Source: Blattabacterium cuenoti (GTDB lineage: Bacteria; Bacteroidota; Bacteroidia; Flavobacteriales; Blattabacteriaceae). Taken from it: a stretch of 64,000 nucleotides of DNA. The notes beneath the pieces are model-generated. The model was not told the origin of the DNA and ran no database searches. It was given only the letters and a program-made list of their open reading frames with translations. Location of the stretch: NCBI RefSeq assembly GCF_014251655.1, contig NZ_CP059225.1:418028-482027 (forward strand). Direction: 5' to 3'. This document shows positions 1-9,714 of this stretch, in pieces. The position numbers and the translations under genes were made by a program. The stretch's first letter is position 1. Every line of letters starts with the position of its first letter.

Positions 1-1352
1 TCTACCCATAAAAAAGATTTTCCTCTCAAATTAATTATAGTAGGAAAAAACTTAAATAATGAATAAAAAATAGGAATTTGAAATAATGTAGAAATACATC
101 CAGACATCGGATTAATTCCTACTTTATGATATAATTCCATCATTGCTCTTTGTTTTTTCAAAGCATCTTTACTACCATTACTATATTTTTTATTTATTTC
201 TTCTATTTCTGGACGAATTAATTTCATAATTGCACTTAATTTATATTGCTTATATGTAATTGGATATAATATAAATTTCACTACAATAGTCATTAAAATA
301 ATAATAACACCATAATTTAAATTTGTTTTCTCCAAAAATTGAAAAATTATTAAAAAAAAATACTTATTAATCCATTTTAAAAAACCCCATCCAAATGGAA
401 TTATATTTTCAAATCCACTTTGATATTCTTTTAAAGAATTAAAATCCAAGGGGCCAAAATAAAAACGAAAAGAAAAATAAAATTCTTTATTTTTTTTTGA
501 ATTTTTTATTTTTGTATAAAATTGAATTTTTTTCAAAAAATATCCTGACGAAAAATTTTCAGAACGAATAAAAACATTTCTTAATATTTCCTCAGGAATA
601 AATATAAAAGAAAAAAATTGCTGTTTATGAGCAATCCAATTTATATCAGGAATACCTTTATTTTCTATATTTTTTTCAGATAAATATTTAACTTTCTTAG
701 GTTTAGGAGAAGATCCTGTAGAATAATATACTTGAGTATAAGAATTCTCCCAATCTCTATCCTTTTCTAAGGAAAAAACTTTTTGTTCTAAGTTTAGAAA
801 AACTGATTTATTGAAAGAATGAAAATTTTTTGTTCGTACATAAAAACCAACATCATATTGATTTTTTTTTATTGTATAAATAAAATCTAAAAATCCTTCT
901 CCATATGGATTTTTAGCTCTCATAACAATAATCCGTATTTTTTTTAGATTTGTTATTGAAAAAGGTTTAAATATAAGAGTATTTGTATTAATATTTATCC
1001 CTTTTTTTTTCTTTTTAGAAAAAGAAATATTGTATTCTAAACTAGAATTTTTTACTAAATATAGATCTCTAGAATGAGATGAAAAAGAATTATTATAAGC
1101 CTTATATTTTTTTAAGAAAACTTCACTTATCATTCCTCCTATACAAGATATTTTCAATTTTAAAACATTATTTTCTAATGAAAAAAAATTATTTTTTTTC
1201 TTTTTTGAAGGAATAATTTTTTTTGAAATATATATAGTTTCTTTTTTTTCTTGATTATTATTTACATTGAAATACGTGAAAATTGTTAAAATAAATAATA
1301 TAAGAAATAGTCCTATTATAGAACTATAATCTAATCTATTGTCCTTCATCAT
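1..1352 (-). CDS. yidC: Membrane protein insertase YidC, C-terminus cut by window edge
   Basis: YidC inserts and folds inner-membrane proteins, alone or with SecYEG. About 450 codons are present and the last part of the insertase core lies beyond position 1. The N-terminus has one membrane segment (about residues 9-27, rich in I, L and F). A large periplasmic domain follows, and then the conserved core begins, recognisable by the stretch VVKFILYPITYKQY, an EI..KY segment and NPMSGC. The reading frame is open right up to the edge, ending in NLRGKSFLWV, as in the family. The start is ATG at 1352 or the adjacent ATG at 1349. The upstream pyrG stop overlaps it as ATGA, so the two genes are probably translationally coupled. 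The reading frame is intact throughout despite many poly-A runs. Confidence 0.93.
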   Translation of the reverse strand, partial: MMKDNRLDYSSIIGLFLILFILTIFTYFNVNNNQEKKETIYISKKIIPSKKKKNNFFSLENNVLKLKISCIGGMISEVFLKKYKAYNNSFSSHSRDLYLVKNSSLEYNISFSKKKKKGININTNTLIFKPFSITNLKKIRIIVMRAKNPYGEGFLDFIYTIKKNQYDVGFYVRTKNFHSFNKSVFLNLEQKVFSLEKDRDWENSYTQVYYSTGSSPKPKKVKYLSEKNIENKGIPDINWIAHKQQFFSFIFIPEEILRNVFIRSENFSSGYFLKKIQFYTKIKNSKKNKEFYFSFRFYFGPLDFNSLKEYQSGFENIIPFGWGFLKWINKYFFLIIFQFLEKTNLNYGVIIILMTIVVKFILYPITYKQYKLSAIMKLIRPEIEEINKKYSNGSKDALKKQRAMMELYHKVGINPMSGCISTLFQIPIFYSLFKFFPTIINLRGKSFLWV

Positions 1353-2986
1353 ATAAAAGAATAATTCTGATGATTACAGTATTTGTAATTTTTCGCAATT
1401 TTCACAAAATTTATAAATAAAGGATGCGGATTTGTGACTCTACTCTTATATTCTGGATGGTATTGAACTCCCAAAAAAAATATATGATTTTCTAATTCTA
1501 AAGCTTCTACTAAACCTGTATCTGGATTTATTCCAACTACTTTCATTCCAGCATTAGAAAAACATTCTAAATAATTATTATTAAATTCATATCGATGACG
1601 ATGTCTTTCAAAAACTTCTTTCTTTCCTCCATAAATAGAAAATATTTTTGATCCTTCTATTAAAAGACATTTCCAATTTCCTAAACGCATAGTCCCTCCT
1701 TTATAAATTAATTTTTTTTGTTTTTCCATTAAATTTATTACTGGATGAGAGGTATCTGGATTTATTTCATAACTATTTGCTTTTTTTAATCCTAATACAT
1801 TTCTAGCAAATTCTATAACAGCGATTTGCATTCCTAAACATATTCCAAAAAATGGAATCTTATTTTCTCTTGCATATTTTGCAGCAAGAATCTTTCCTTC
1901 TATTCCTCTATTTCCAAATCCAGGTGCTACTAAAATTCCTGAAACTCCATAGAAATATTTTTTCATATTTTTTTCTTCTATCATATCTGAATAAATCCAT
2001 TTTATATTAATAGAAATTTCACTTTCTGTTCCTGCATGAATTAATGCTTCTGTAATCGATTTATAAGAATCATGTAAAGAAACATATTTCCCAACTAATG
2101 CTATTTTAATTTTATATTTTGGATTTTTATATTTGTTAATAAAAATTTTCCAAATTTCTAGGTTTGGAGCAATGATAGTAGATAAATTTAAATGATTTAA
2201 TACTACTTTATCAAAGTTTTGGAAATGTAATAGACAAGGAATTTCATATATAATTTTTGTATCAATTGATTCTATAACATGTTTTGGTTTTACATTACAA
2301 AACAAGGCTAATTTGTTTCTAATATTTTTAGATATATGTTTTTCTGTTCGACAAACAATAATATCTGCCTGTATTCCTTTTTCCATTAAATTACGAACAG
2401 AATGCTGTGTTGGTTTTGTTTTTATCTCCCCAGTTACTGGAATATATGGAAGTAAAGTCAAATGAATTACTAATCCATTAAATTTTCCTAATTCCCATTT
2501 AAGTTGACGTACTGTCTCTATATATGGTAAACTTTCTATATCTCCAACAGTACCTCCTATTTCGGTAATAATAATATCATAATTTCTAGATTCTCCAAGT
2601 ATTTTTATCCGTCTTTTAATTTCATCAGTTATATGAGGGATAACCTGTATTGTTTTTCCTAAATAATTTCCTTTTCTTTCATTATCAATGACAGTTTTAT
2701 ATATTAAACCAGATGTTACATTATTTTTTCTAGTAGTGGATTGATTCAAAAATCGTTCATAATGACCTAAATCTAAATCTGTTTCTGCTCCATCTTTCGT
2801 TACAAAACATTCTCCATGTTCATAAGGATTTAAAGTCCCCGGATCTACATTAAAATAAGGATCCAATTTTAAAATAGATATTTTATATCCTCTTGCTTTT
2901 AATAACATTCCCAAAGAAGCAGAAACAATTCCTTTTCCCAAAGAAGAGGAGACTCCCCCTGTAATAAAAATGTATTTTGTTTCCAT
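1349..2986 (-). CDS. pyrG: CTP synthase
   Basis: Makes CTP from UTP, ATP and glutamine, the last step of pyrimidine nucleotide synthesis in the cytoplasm. The 545 residues match the usual family length (about 535-550). The N-terminal synthetase domain opens with ITGGVSSSLGKG, the P-loop region. The class I glutamine amidotransferase domain (about 295-540) has its catalytic Cys in FGICLGMQ (near residue 383) and its His/Glu pair in VQYHPE near the C-terminus. An in-frame TTG lies one codon upstream at 2989, but ATG at 2986 is the natural start and gives METKYIFITGG. The 3' end overlaps yidC by four bases. Confidence 0.97.
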   Translation of the reverse strand: METKYIFITGGVSSSLGKGIVSASLGMLLKARGYKISILKLDPYFNVDPGTLNPYEHGECFVTKDGAETDLDLGHYERFLNQSTTRKNNVTSGLIYKTVIDNERKGNYLGKTIQVIPHITDEIKRRIKILGESRNYDIIITEIGGTVGDIESLPYIETVRQLKWELGKFNGLVIHLTLLPYIPVTGEIKTKPTQHSVRNLMEKGIQADIIVCRTEKHISKNIRNKLALFCNVKPKHVIESIDTKIIYEIPCLLHFQNFDKVVLNHLNLSTIIAPNLEIWKIFINKYKNPKYKIKIALVGKYVSLHDSYKSITEALIHAGTESEISINIKWIYSDMIEEKNMKKYFYGVSGILVAPGFGNRGIEGKILAAKYARENKIPFFGICLGMQIAVIEFARNVLGLKKANSYEINPDTSHPVINLMEKQKKLIYKGGTMRLGNWKCLLIEGSKIFSIYGGKKEVFERHRHRYEFNNNYLECFSNAGMKVVGINPDTGLVEALELENHIFFLGVQYHPEYKSRVTNPHPLFINFVKIAKNYKYCNHQNYSFI

Positions 2987-3107
2987 CAAAAAAAATCAAA
3001 TAATACAAAAAAACAATAAATAAAAACTTTAATATCACAGGATATAAACTAATTTATATAAAAAAACAAGAATTTATGATTTTTTTTTTATATTTACACT
3101 AAACAAT

Positions 3108-3210
3108 GGAGCAAGTTCTACACAATCAGCTCCCTATAAAATCCTCCAGGGTGGGAACACAGCAAAGGTAAATAAGGTTTGTAGCGATGTGATGTAGATC
3201 CGCTTGCTCC
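3108..3210 (+). ncRNA. ffs: 4.5S / signal recognition particle RNA
   Basis: This is the RNA scaffold of the bacterial SRP, which binds Ffh and targets membrane proteins. The ends GGAGCAAG (3108-3115) and CTTGCTCC (3203-3210) are perfectly complementary and form the closing stem of a long hairpin. At the apex, GTG-GGAA-CAC forms the GGAA tetraloop helix, flanked by CCAGG and ACAGCA, the Ffh-binding symmetric and asymmetric loops of domain IV. The 3' half carries GATGTAG, as in other 4.5S RNAs. A T-rich tract follows the closing stem and may help terminate transcription. TATATTTA at 3089-3096 is a 7/8 match to a Bacteroidetes -7 element at the right distance. Confidence 0.9.
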
Positions 3211-3250
3211 TTTTATTTATTTTTATGGATAGATAGATGGAATGATTTTT

Positions 3251-4477
3251 ATGGAAGACTCATTATTAAAATGTAATTTTTGTGGAAGAAAAAAAAATGA
3301 AATTCATTTTTTGATATCGGGAATTAGTGGCCATATTTGTAATTATTGCATAGAAAAAACTTACTCTATTATTCATAAAAAATTTTCAGAAAAAAATATT
3401 GATAATAATAAATACGAATCCATAGAAATAAAAAAACCTAGAGAAATAAAATCTTTTTTGGATAAATATGTTATAGGACAAAATGAGGCAAAAAAAATAA
3501 TTTCTGTTGCTGTTTATAATCATTATAAACGTATTTCTCAAAAAGAAAAAGAAAAAGAAAAAAATGAGCAACATACAGAAATAGAAAAATCAAATATATT
3601 ATTGATCGGAAAGACAGGTACAGGGAAAACCTTATTAGCAAAAAGTATATCTAAACTTTTAAAAGTTCCTTTTGCTATAGCTGATGCTACAACTTTAACT
3701 GAAGCAGGATATGTAGGAGAAGACGTTGAATCTATTTTAACAAGATTATTACAATCTGTTAATTACGACATACGTTCCGCGGAAAAGGGAATAATATTTT
3801 TAGATGAAATAGATAAAATTTCTAGAAAAAGTAATAATCCTTCCATCACCAGAGATGTATCTGGAGAAGGAGTCCAACAAGCTCTACTTAAAATACTGGA
3901 AGGATCCGTAATAAATGTCCCTCCACAAGGAGGGAGAAAACATCCGGATCAAAAAATGATACAGATCAATACTGAAAATATATTATTTATAGCTGGAGGA
4001 ACTTTTGATGGAATCGAAAAAATAATTTCTGATAGAATAGAAAAAATATCTATAGGTTTTCTTACCAAAGAAAGAAAAAAAAATAATAGAGAAAAAAATT
4101 ACCATTATCTAAAAAATATTTTAGCTATAGATTTAAAAAAATTTGGTTTAATACCTGAAATCATAGGAAGATTTCCTATAATAACTAATCTAAATCCATT
4201 AGATAAAAACATGTTAAAACAAATACTAATAGAGCCAAAAAATGCTTTGATTAAACAATATAAAAAATTGTTTGATATGGATAAAGTATCTATAAACATT
4301 ACAGATGAAGCTTTAGATATTATAGTAGATAAAACTTTTCAATTAGGTCTTGGAGCTAGAGGATTACGAACTTTTTGTGAAAAAATATTTCTTGATTATA
4401 TGTTCGATATAGAAAACATTAAAAATGTATTGAATGTAGATAAAAATATTGTCATGAAAAAACTTTCTAATTACTAA
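3251..4477 (+). CDS. clpX: ATP-dependent Clp protease ATP-binding subunit ClpX
   Basis: AAA+ unfoldase that feeds substrates to ClpP. The N-terminal zinc-binding domain has its four Cys as CNFC and CNYC. Walker A is GKTGTGKT (about residues 120-127) and Walker B is IIFLDEID (about 181-188). The pore loop GYVGEDVES and the sensor region SGEGVQQALLKILEG are both conserved. An in-frame ATG at 3242 would add MIF. The ATG at 3251 (MEDSLLKC) puts the zinc domain at the usual place. The gene follows the SRP RNA on the same strand. It converges on obgE, and the two coding ends overlap by 11 bases. Confidence 0.96.
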   Translation: MEDSLLKCNFCGRKKNEIHFLISGISGHICNYCIEKTYSIIHKKFSEKNIDNNKYESIEIKKPREIKSFLDKYVIGQNEAKKIISVAVYNHYKRISQKEKEKEKNEQHTEIEKSNILLIGKTGTGKTLLAKSISKLLKVPFAIADATTLTEAGYVGEDVESILTRLLQSVNYDIRSAEKGIIFLDEIDKISRKSNNPSITRDVSGEGVQQALLKILEGSVINVPPQGGRKHPDQKMIQINTENILFIAGGTFDGIEKIISDRIEKISIGFLTKERKKNNREKNYHYLKNILAIDLKKFGLIPEIIGRFPIITNLNPLDKNMLKQILIEPKNALIKQYKKLFDMDKVSINITDEALDIIVDKTFQLGLGARGLRTFCEKIFLDYMFDIENIKNVLNVDKNIVMKKLSNY

Positions 4478-5447
4478 TTAAGTTCCATAACTTATTCTTT
4501 AATTCAATTAATCCTTCTTTTGTAAAAGAAGATATGAAAATAATATTTTCTTTCAAAAAAAGATTCCTTATTTTTCTTTTTTTTTTGTCATCAATTAAGT
4601 CAGATTTAGAAATTGCTAATAAACGTTTTTTATTTAATAATTTATAGCTAAATTTTTTTAGTTCATTTAACAATATAAAATATTCTGTTTTCTTATTTTT
4701 TGTTTCTGAAGAAACAAGAAATAATAAAACAGAATTACGTTCTATATGTCTTAAAAAATAATGTCCTAAACCTTTTCCTTCAGACGCATTTTCTATAATA
4801 CCTGGAATATCTGCAACTAAAAAAGAATTAAAATTCATTTTAACTACACCTAAATGTGGTTTTTTAGTAGTAAAAGCAAAATTTCCTATTTTTGGTTTTG
4901 CTTTTGTAAGAACAGAAAGTAAAGTAGATTTACCCGTATTAGGAAACCCTACAAATCCTACATCTGAAAAAATCTTTAGTTCTAAAAAAATACAATTTTC
5001 TTTTGTTTTTATTCCTGATTGTGCATAATAAGGAGATCGATGAGTTGAACTTTTAAAAAAAGCATTTCCTTTTCCTCCTTTTCCTCCTTCAAATAAAATT
5101 TTTTTATGGAAATCTTTAGTGATCTCCATTATCACATTTTTTTTTTCATTTTTTATTATAGTTCCTATGGGAACTTCTATTAATAAATCTTTACCGTTAC
5201 TTCCTGTTATATTATTTCCTCCACCAGGACAACCAGATTTTGCCATCCAATGTCTTTTATATCTCAAATGAAAAAAAGTATGAATATGAGGATTCCCTTG
5301 GATAATAATATTGCCTCCATTTCCACCTGATCCACCATCAGGCCCTCCTCTTACTATATATTTATCTCTATAAAAATGGATACATCCAGGCCCTCCATCT
5401 CCACTTTTACAATAAATTTTTATAAAATCTATAAAACTATTTTTCAT
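4467..5447 (-). CDS. obgE: GTPase ObgE/CgtA
   Basis: Essential GTPase that binds the 50S ribosomal subunit and acts in ribosome assembly and stress control. The N-terminal Obg fold (about 1-155) is glycine-rich, with repeated GGxGG stretches. The G domain has G1 GFPNTGKST (167-175), G3 in VADIPGIIE, and G4 as SKSD rather than the more usual NKxD. The 326 residues match the short form without a C-terminal OCT domain. It lies two bases downstream of adk, as in many Bacteroidetes. Confidence 0.95.
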   Translation of the reverse strand: MKNSFIDFIKIYCKSGDGGPGCIHFYRDKYIVRGGPDGGSGGNGGNIIIQGNPHIHTFFHLRYKRHWMAKSGCPGGGNNITGSNGKDLLIEVPIGTIIKNEKKNVIMEITKDFHKKILFEGGKGGKGNAFFKSSTHRSPYYAQSGIKTKENCIFLELKIFSDVGFVGFPNTGKSTLLSVLTKAKPKIGNFAFTTKKPHLGVVKMNFNSFLVADIPGIIENASEGKGLGHYFLRHIERNSVLLFLVSSETKNKKTEYFILLNELKKFSYKLLNKKRLLAISKSDLIDDKKKRKIRNLFLKENIIFISSFTKEGLIELKNKLWNLISN

Positions 5448-5449
5448 AA

Positions 5450-6034
5450 TTATTTTTTGATATTTTTTATTTTTTCTTCTATAAAAGTAGAAATTTGATC
5501 TATAGAAAGAGAGGCATTTAATTTTATTATATTATTTTTCCATTTTTTTCCATTATTCCAAATAAAAGAAGTTTCCTTATCATATTCTTTTATTCTTCTT
5601 TGTACTGTAAGAATATTTGCGTCATCATCACGATGACTTGTTTTTCCTCTTTTTAATAATCTATTTATTATCAAATTTTTTTGAATTGAAAAATAGAAAA
5701 TTATATTTATTTTTCCTAGAAAAAATTTTTTTAATCTTCTTTCTAAAGAAAAAATTTGATTTTTTGTTCTAGGATATCCATCATAAATAATACCTTTAGC
5801 ATGAGAATATTTTTGAATTTCTAAATTCAACATATTTGTAGTAATAAGATCAGGGACTAACGTCCCTTTATTAATATAATACCTAACGATTTTTCCTAAA
5901 CTTGTTTTTTTTCTTATATGATCTCTAAAAATCATTCCACTAGATAAGTGAATAAAATTAAATTTATTAGCTATAATTTTAGCTTGGGTTCCTTTTCCAC
6001 ATCCTGGTGGACCAAACAATATAATATGTATCAT
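5450..6034 (-). CDS. adk: Adenylate kinase
   Basis: Converts AMP + ATP to two ADP. The P-loop GPPGCGKGT is at residues 8-16, the NMP-binding region contains LSSGMIFR, and the family signature DGYPRT follows. The lid region is the short form without a zinc knuckle. The open frame extends upstream to 6121, but those 29 codons have no adenylate kinase counterpart. ATG at 6034 gives 194 residues, the normal size, and puts the P-loop at the N-terminus. Transcribed with obgE. Confidence 0.95.
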   Translation of the reverse strand: MIHIILFGPPGCGKGTQAKIIANKFNFIHLSSGMIFRDHIRKKTSLGKIVRYYINKGTLVPDLITTNMLNLEIQKYSHAKGIIYDGYPRTKNQIFSLERRLKKFFLGKINIIFYFSIQKNLIINRLLKRGKTSHRDDDANILTVQRRIKEYDKETSFIWNNGKKWKNNIIKLNASLSIDQISTFIEEKIKNIKK

Positions 6035-6164
6035 AAAACAACAAAAATTATAAACATTCATGTAATATATTAGAACAGAATATTTCATTTCTATCAGTTT
6101 ATTACTTGATTTTTGTATCAACCAAAGAAGTAAATGAGAAGGTTTTTATTTATTGTATAATAAA

Positions 6165-7562
6165 TTATAAATGAATTGCTTTTCCATAAGCATTTGATAC
6201 AGATTCTAAAATAGATTCACTTAATGATGGATGTGGATGTATAGTTCCCATAACTTCATAACTAGTAGCTTCTAATTTTCTTGCAATTACTACCTCTGAT
6301 ATTAAATCAGTTACCTGATTACCTATCATATGACAACCTATCCATTCATCATATTTAGCATCAAAAATTACTTTTACAAATCCATCGGTATATTCATCAG
6401 AAATTGCTCTTCCAATAGCACTAAATGGAAATTTAGAGACTTTTACCTTAAATCCTTTTTCTTTTGATTCTTTTTCAGTATAACCTACTGAAGCAATTTC
6501 AGGAAATGAATATACACATTTAGGAACATTGTTATAATCTATTTTTTGACAACTAAAACCTTTTATATTTTCAATACAATTTATCGCTTCATGTGAAGCA
6601 ACATGAGCTAAAGAAGGAGTATTTATCACATCTCCTATAGCATAATATCCATCTATATTAGTACGGTAATTGTCATCTACTACAATAAATCCTTTTTCAA
6701 TTTGAATTCCTATTTCTTCTAATCCAATTAATTTTATATTAGGAATAATTCCTATAGCATATAAAACTATATCAGTCTCTAAAACGATATGATTGTCTTC
6801 TAAAGTTTTTACTTCAACTAATATTTTTCCATTATTAGTATAGGTGATTTTATTAATAGAAGAAGATGTATAACTTGTAATTCCCATTTTATTTAATGAT
6901 GATTCTAAATAATCAGAAATTTCATCATCTCCATTTGGAAAAAGTTTTGTAGCAATTTCTAAAATAGTAACTTTTGTTCCCATAGAATGGTAAAAATATG
7001 CAAACTCCAATCCTATAGATCCAGAACCCACAATAATTATTTTTTTTGGTAAAGAAAGAGAAGAAAGAGCTTCTTTATATGTTATAATTTTTTTTCCATC
7101 ATATTGAAACTTTTTTTCAATTTTAGGAATTGCTCCAGTAGCGATAACAATGTGTCTAGACTTATATTCTCCTACACTTTTTTCATTTTGAAATATTTCA
7201 ATTTTTTTTTCTTTTTTCAATTTTGCATTTCCATGAATAACATGAATTCCGTTCTTTTTCATTAAAAATGAAATTCCTTTTTTCATTTTATCTACTGCAT
7301 TTCTACTTTTATCAATAATTTTAGAATAATCAATCTTTATTTGATCATTTTTTATTCCAAATAATTCTCCATTTTTTCTGATAGATTGTAAAATTTTTGC
7401 ACTATTTAAAAGAGATTTAGTAGGAATACAACCCCAATTTAAACAAATTCCTCCAAGAGATTCTTTTTCTATTATAGCTGTTTTCATTCCTAATTGTGCA
7501 GCACGTATCGATGATACATAACCAGCTGGACCACTTCCTAAAATAATAATATCAAAATGCAT
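6165..7562 (-). CDS. lpdA: Dihydrolipoyl dehydrogenase (E3)
   Basis: FAD flavoprotein that reoxidises dihydrolipoamide in 2-oxo acid dehydrogenase complexes and in glycine cleavage; gcvT, part of the latter system, is also in this window. The FAD-binding GSGPAGY is near the N-terminus. The redox disulfide is in GGICLNWGCIPTKS (C40, C45). The NAD-binding motif is GSGSIGLEFA, the second FAD motif is YAIGDV, and the catalytic His-Glu pair is HPHPSLSE near the C-terminus. The 465 residues are full length from ATG 7562. A further upstream TTG-type extension to 7586 is unlikely. Confidence 0.96.
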   Translation of the reverse strand: MHFDIIILGSGPAGYVSSIRAAQLGMKTAIIEKESLGGICLNWGCIPTKSLLNSAKILQSIRKNGELFGIKNDQIKIDYSKIIDKSRNAVDKMKKGISFLMKKNGIHVIHGNAKLKKEKKIEIFQNEKSVGEYKSRHIVIATGAIPKIEKKFQYDGKKIITYKEALSSLSLPKKIIIVGSGSIGLEFAYFYHSMGTKVTILEIATKLFPNGDDEISDYLESSLNKMGITSYTSSSINKITYTNNGKILVEVKTLEDNHIVLETDIVLYAIGIIPNIKLIGLEEIGIQIEKGFIVVDDNYRTNIDGYYAIGDVINTPSLAHVASHEAINCIENIKGFSCQKIDYNNVPKCVYSFPEIASVGYTEKESKEKGFKVKVSKFPFSAIGRAISDEYTDGFVKVIFDAKYDEWIGCHMIGNQVTDLISEVVIARKLEATSYEVMGTIHPHPSLSESILESVSNAYGKAIHL

Positions 7563-7645
7563 AAATTTAAATATAATATGAACCAATAAATTTACAGATT
7601 TTTATTTATCGAAAAATCTATTTTCAATTAAGAAAAAAACAATAA

Positions 7646-7678
7646 TTCGTTTTTATTAAACAAAATATTTTAAATTTG
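7646..7678 (+). promoter_or_regulatory. Candidate promoter of the transaldolase gene
   Basis: TAAATTTG at 7671-7678 matches the Bacteroidetes -7 consensus TAnnTTTG exactly. TTCG at 7646-7649 lies 21 bases upstream and resembles the -33 TTTG. Transcription would begin near 7685, leaving a leader of roughly 17 bases before the ATG at 7702. Confidence 0.5.
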
Positions 7679-7701
7679 TACCTTAGAAGATTAAACGATA
7701 T

Positions 7702-8364
7702 ATGAAATTTTTCATAGATACGGCCAATTTAGAAGAAATTCACGAAGCAAGATCATTAGGAATGTTAGATGGAATAACTACAAATCCGTCTTTGATTTCT
7801 AAAGAATCAGTTTCTAATCAAAAAGAAATACGAAGTCATTATTTATCTATATGTCATCTTTTAAAAAATGAAGAAGACATCAGTGCAGAAGTGATTAGTA
7901 CTAACTATGAAGATATGGTTAAAGAAGGAGAAGAATTATCACTTGTACATCCAAGAATTATAGTGAAAATACCTATGACACAAGATGGGATTAAGTCTAT
8001 CAATTTTCTTTCCAAAAAAGGAATAAAAACTAATTGTACTCTTGTTTTTTCTGAAGGACAATCTATTTTAGCCGCTAAATCTGGAGCTTATTATGTTTCT
8101 CCTTTTATAGGAAGAATAGACGATATTTCTTATAACGGACTTCATTTGATAAAAAATATCAAAAAAATATACGAAAATTACAATTTTAAAACAAGAATTT
8201 TGGCTGCTTCAATACGTACTCCTTTACATATTATAGAATGTTCAAAAATTGGAATATATGCAGTTACCTCTCCGATACAAGTTATAAAAAATCTATTACG
8301 TAATCCATTAACGGATATAGGATTAGATAAATTTATGAAAGATTATAAAAACAAAATAATTTAA
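7702..8364 (+). CDS. tal: Transaldolase, short TalC/MipB-type
   Basis: Transfers a dihydroxyacetone unit between sugar phosphates in the non-oxidative pentose phosphate pathway. The protein is the short single-barrel form (220 residues). It starts MKFFIDTANL, has DGITTNPSL, and carries the Schiff-base lysine in IIVKIPMT (K89). SPFIGRIDD and AASIRTP are also family hallmarks. The short family includes fructose-6-phosphate aldolases, so the exact activity cannot be settled from sequence alone. Its end overlaps the convergent rpoZ gene by four bases. Confidence 0.9.
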   Translation: MKFFIDTANLEEIHEARSLGMLDGITTNPSLISKESVSNQKEIRSHYLSICHLLKNEEDISAEVISTNYEDMVKEGEELSLVHPRIIVKIPMTQDGIKSINFLSKKGIKTNCTLVFSEGQSILAAKSGAYYVSPFIGRIDDISYNGLHLIKNIKKIYENYNFKTRILAASIRTPLHIIECSKIGIYAVTSPIQVIKNLLRNPLTDIGLDKFMKDYKNKII

Positions 8365-8660
8365 ATTTTTATTTTTTCATCCAATAAATATTGAATAGAA
8401 ATAGATGTAGCTTTTGGAAGCTGTTCATAAAATTTCGATAATTCTATTTGTTCTTTATTTTCAAAAATTTCTTCTAAATTATTTTTATTTATAATGTTAA
8501 ATTCCTCCAACTTATTATCTAAATCTATTTTTATTTTATCACTAATTTTCTGACTAACTTTTTCTAAAATACATATAGTTTCATATATATTTTTACCTGA
8601 TTTATTTTCTAATTTTATACGATCTATTGTTTCTGTATTGTTAGGAGCATTAAAATTCAT
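8361..8660 (-). CDS. rpoZ: RNA polymerase omega subunit, flavobacterial type
   Basis: A 99-residue protein resembling the Bacteroidetes RpoZ/omega family. The core KNIYETI, a charged middle, and LEEIFENKEQIELSKFYEQLPK are characteristic of flavobacterial omega proteins. It would help assemble and stabilise RNA polymerase. It is translationally coupled to bamD (ATGA overlap at 8657-8660), an order also common in Flavobacteria. The assignment rests on recalled family similarity and neighbourhood, since omega is short and divergent. Confidence 0.8.
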   Translation of the reverse strand: MNFNAPNNTETIDRIKLENKSGKNIYETICILEKVSQKISDKIKIDLDNKLEEFNIINKNNLEEIFENKEQIELSKFYEQLPKATSISIQYLLDEKIKI

Positions 8661-9205
8661 AATTTTTTTAATTTTTTATACAAAAACTTTAACCTCTTTG
8701 CATTAGGAGAATATGGAAAATATTTTATATATTCCTCATACGATTTTACAAAATCGTTTTTCCTTAAAAGATGATATTGAGAAAGACAAATCTTATATAA
8801 AACTTTTTCTTGAAAACAACTATCTGGAAAATCTTTTATAAAATCCTGAAAATACATCAAAGATGCTTTATATCTTCGCATTAAAAAATAAAGATTGGCT
8901 ATATAATAGTTTTTCTTTTCTATTTTCATTAATAAATCGTTCAATAATCTATAAGCTTCTTTGACTCTATAGCTATATGGATAGGTTTGTACAAACTTTT
9001 GTAATTTATTAATAGCAATATGAGTTTTTGTTTGATCCAAATTTAAGTCTAAAGAAGAATAATAAGAACGTTTTCCACTTTCAAACAATGATTCTTCATT
9101 TGTATTGTTTTCATCATATGATAGATGATGTTTTTTTTCTGAAAAAATAGAACAACTTTCAAAAAATATTATGCATAAAAAAAAGATAATTTTTCTTATA
9201 TTCAT
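8657..9205 (-). CDS. bamD: Outer membrane assembly lipoprotein BamD, shortened
   Basis: TPR-containing lipoprotein of the BAM complex that inserts outer-membrane beta-barrels. The signal peptide has a hydrophobic core (IIFFLCIIFF) and a lipidation Cys at residue 18 (ESC). TPR-like helices follow, with the AINKLQKFVQTYPYS and YFQDFIKDFPDS patterns typical of BamD. At 182 residues it is clearly shorter than free-living homologues (about 250-270), lacking the C-terminal repeats, as expected in a reduced genome. It is overlapped by rpoZ. Confidence 0.85.
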   Translation of the reverse strand: MNIRKIIFFLCIIFFESCSIFSEKKHHLSYDENNTNEESLFESGKRSYYSSLDLNLDQTKTHIAINKLQKFVQTYPYSYRVKEAYRLLNDLLMKIEKKNYYIANLYFLMRRYKASLMYFQDFIKDFPDSCFQEKVLYKICLSQYHLLRKNDFVKSYEEYIKYFPYSPNAKRLKFLYKKLKKL

Positions 9206-9211
9206 TGTTTT

Positions 9212-9706
9212 TTATTTATTATGAATTTTTCTTATATCTCTATCTAATAAATATAAACCTCCTTTATCTTCTCCTATTAATTCGATTTTATCCAAAATCG
9301 TCTTAATTAAAGATTCTTCCTCTATTTGTTCCTCTATATACCATTGTAAAAAATTATATGTAAAATAATCCTTCTCTTGCAAAGATAATTCAACTAAAAA
9401 ATTTATTTTACTAGAAATTTTTCTTTCGTGATCAAGTAATTTTTTAAATAATTCTTTTATAGATCCATATATTGTATTTTTAATACAGACTTTATTAAAA
9501 ATAACGTTTCCTCCTCTTTGATTAATATATCTTATTAATTTTAACATATGCATTCTTTCTTCATTTGAATGATCATATAAGAATTCACATATTCCTTCAA
9601 ACCCTGAACTTTCAACATATGAAGCCATGTATAAATATAATTGAGAAGACTCTGATTCTCTATTTATCTGTTTTATTAATTCTATTTGTATTTTTTCACT
9701 AAACAT
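9212..9706 (-). CDS. ftnA: Ferritin (non-haem)
   Basis: Iron-storage ferritin of 164 residues. The four-helix bundle shows the di-iron ligand pattern: an N-terminal helix with RESESSQLYLYMASY, then SNEERMHMLKLIRYINQRGG, and EEQIEEESLIKTIL in the later helices. Start MFSEKIQIELI. It sits between dapA and bamD on the same strand with gaps of only 6-8 bases, so it is likely co-transcribed. Confidence 0.93.
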   Translation of the reverse strand: MFSEKIQIELIKQINRESESSQLYLYMASYVESSGFEGICEFLYDHSNEERMHMLKLIRYINQRGGNVIFNKVCIKNTIYGSIKELFKKLLDHERKISSKINFLVELSLQEKDYFTYNFLQWYIEEQIEEESLIKTILDKIELIGEDKGGLYLLDRDIRKIHNK

Positions 9707-9714
9707 ACAGATTC

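Noticed and set aside
6035-6121. Upstream extension of adk as a remnant of hpt, which often precedes adk in Bacteroidetes
   Set aside because: The 29 codons show no recognisable phosphoribosyltransferase sequence.
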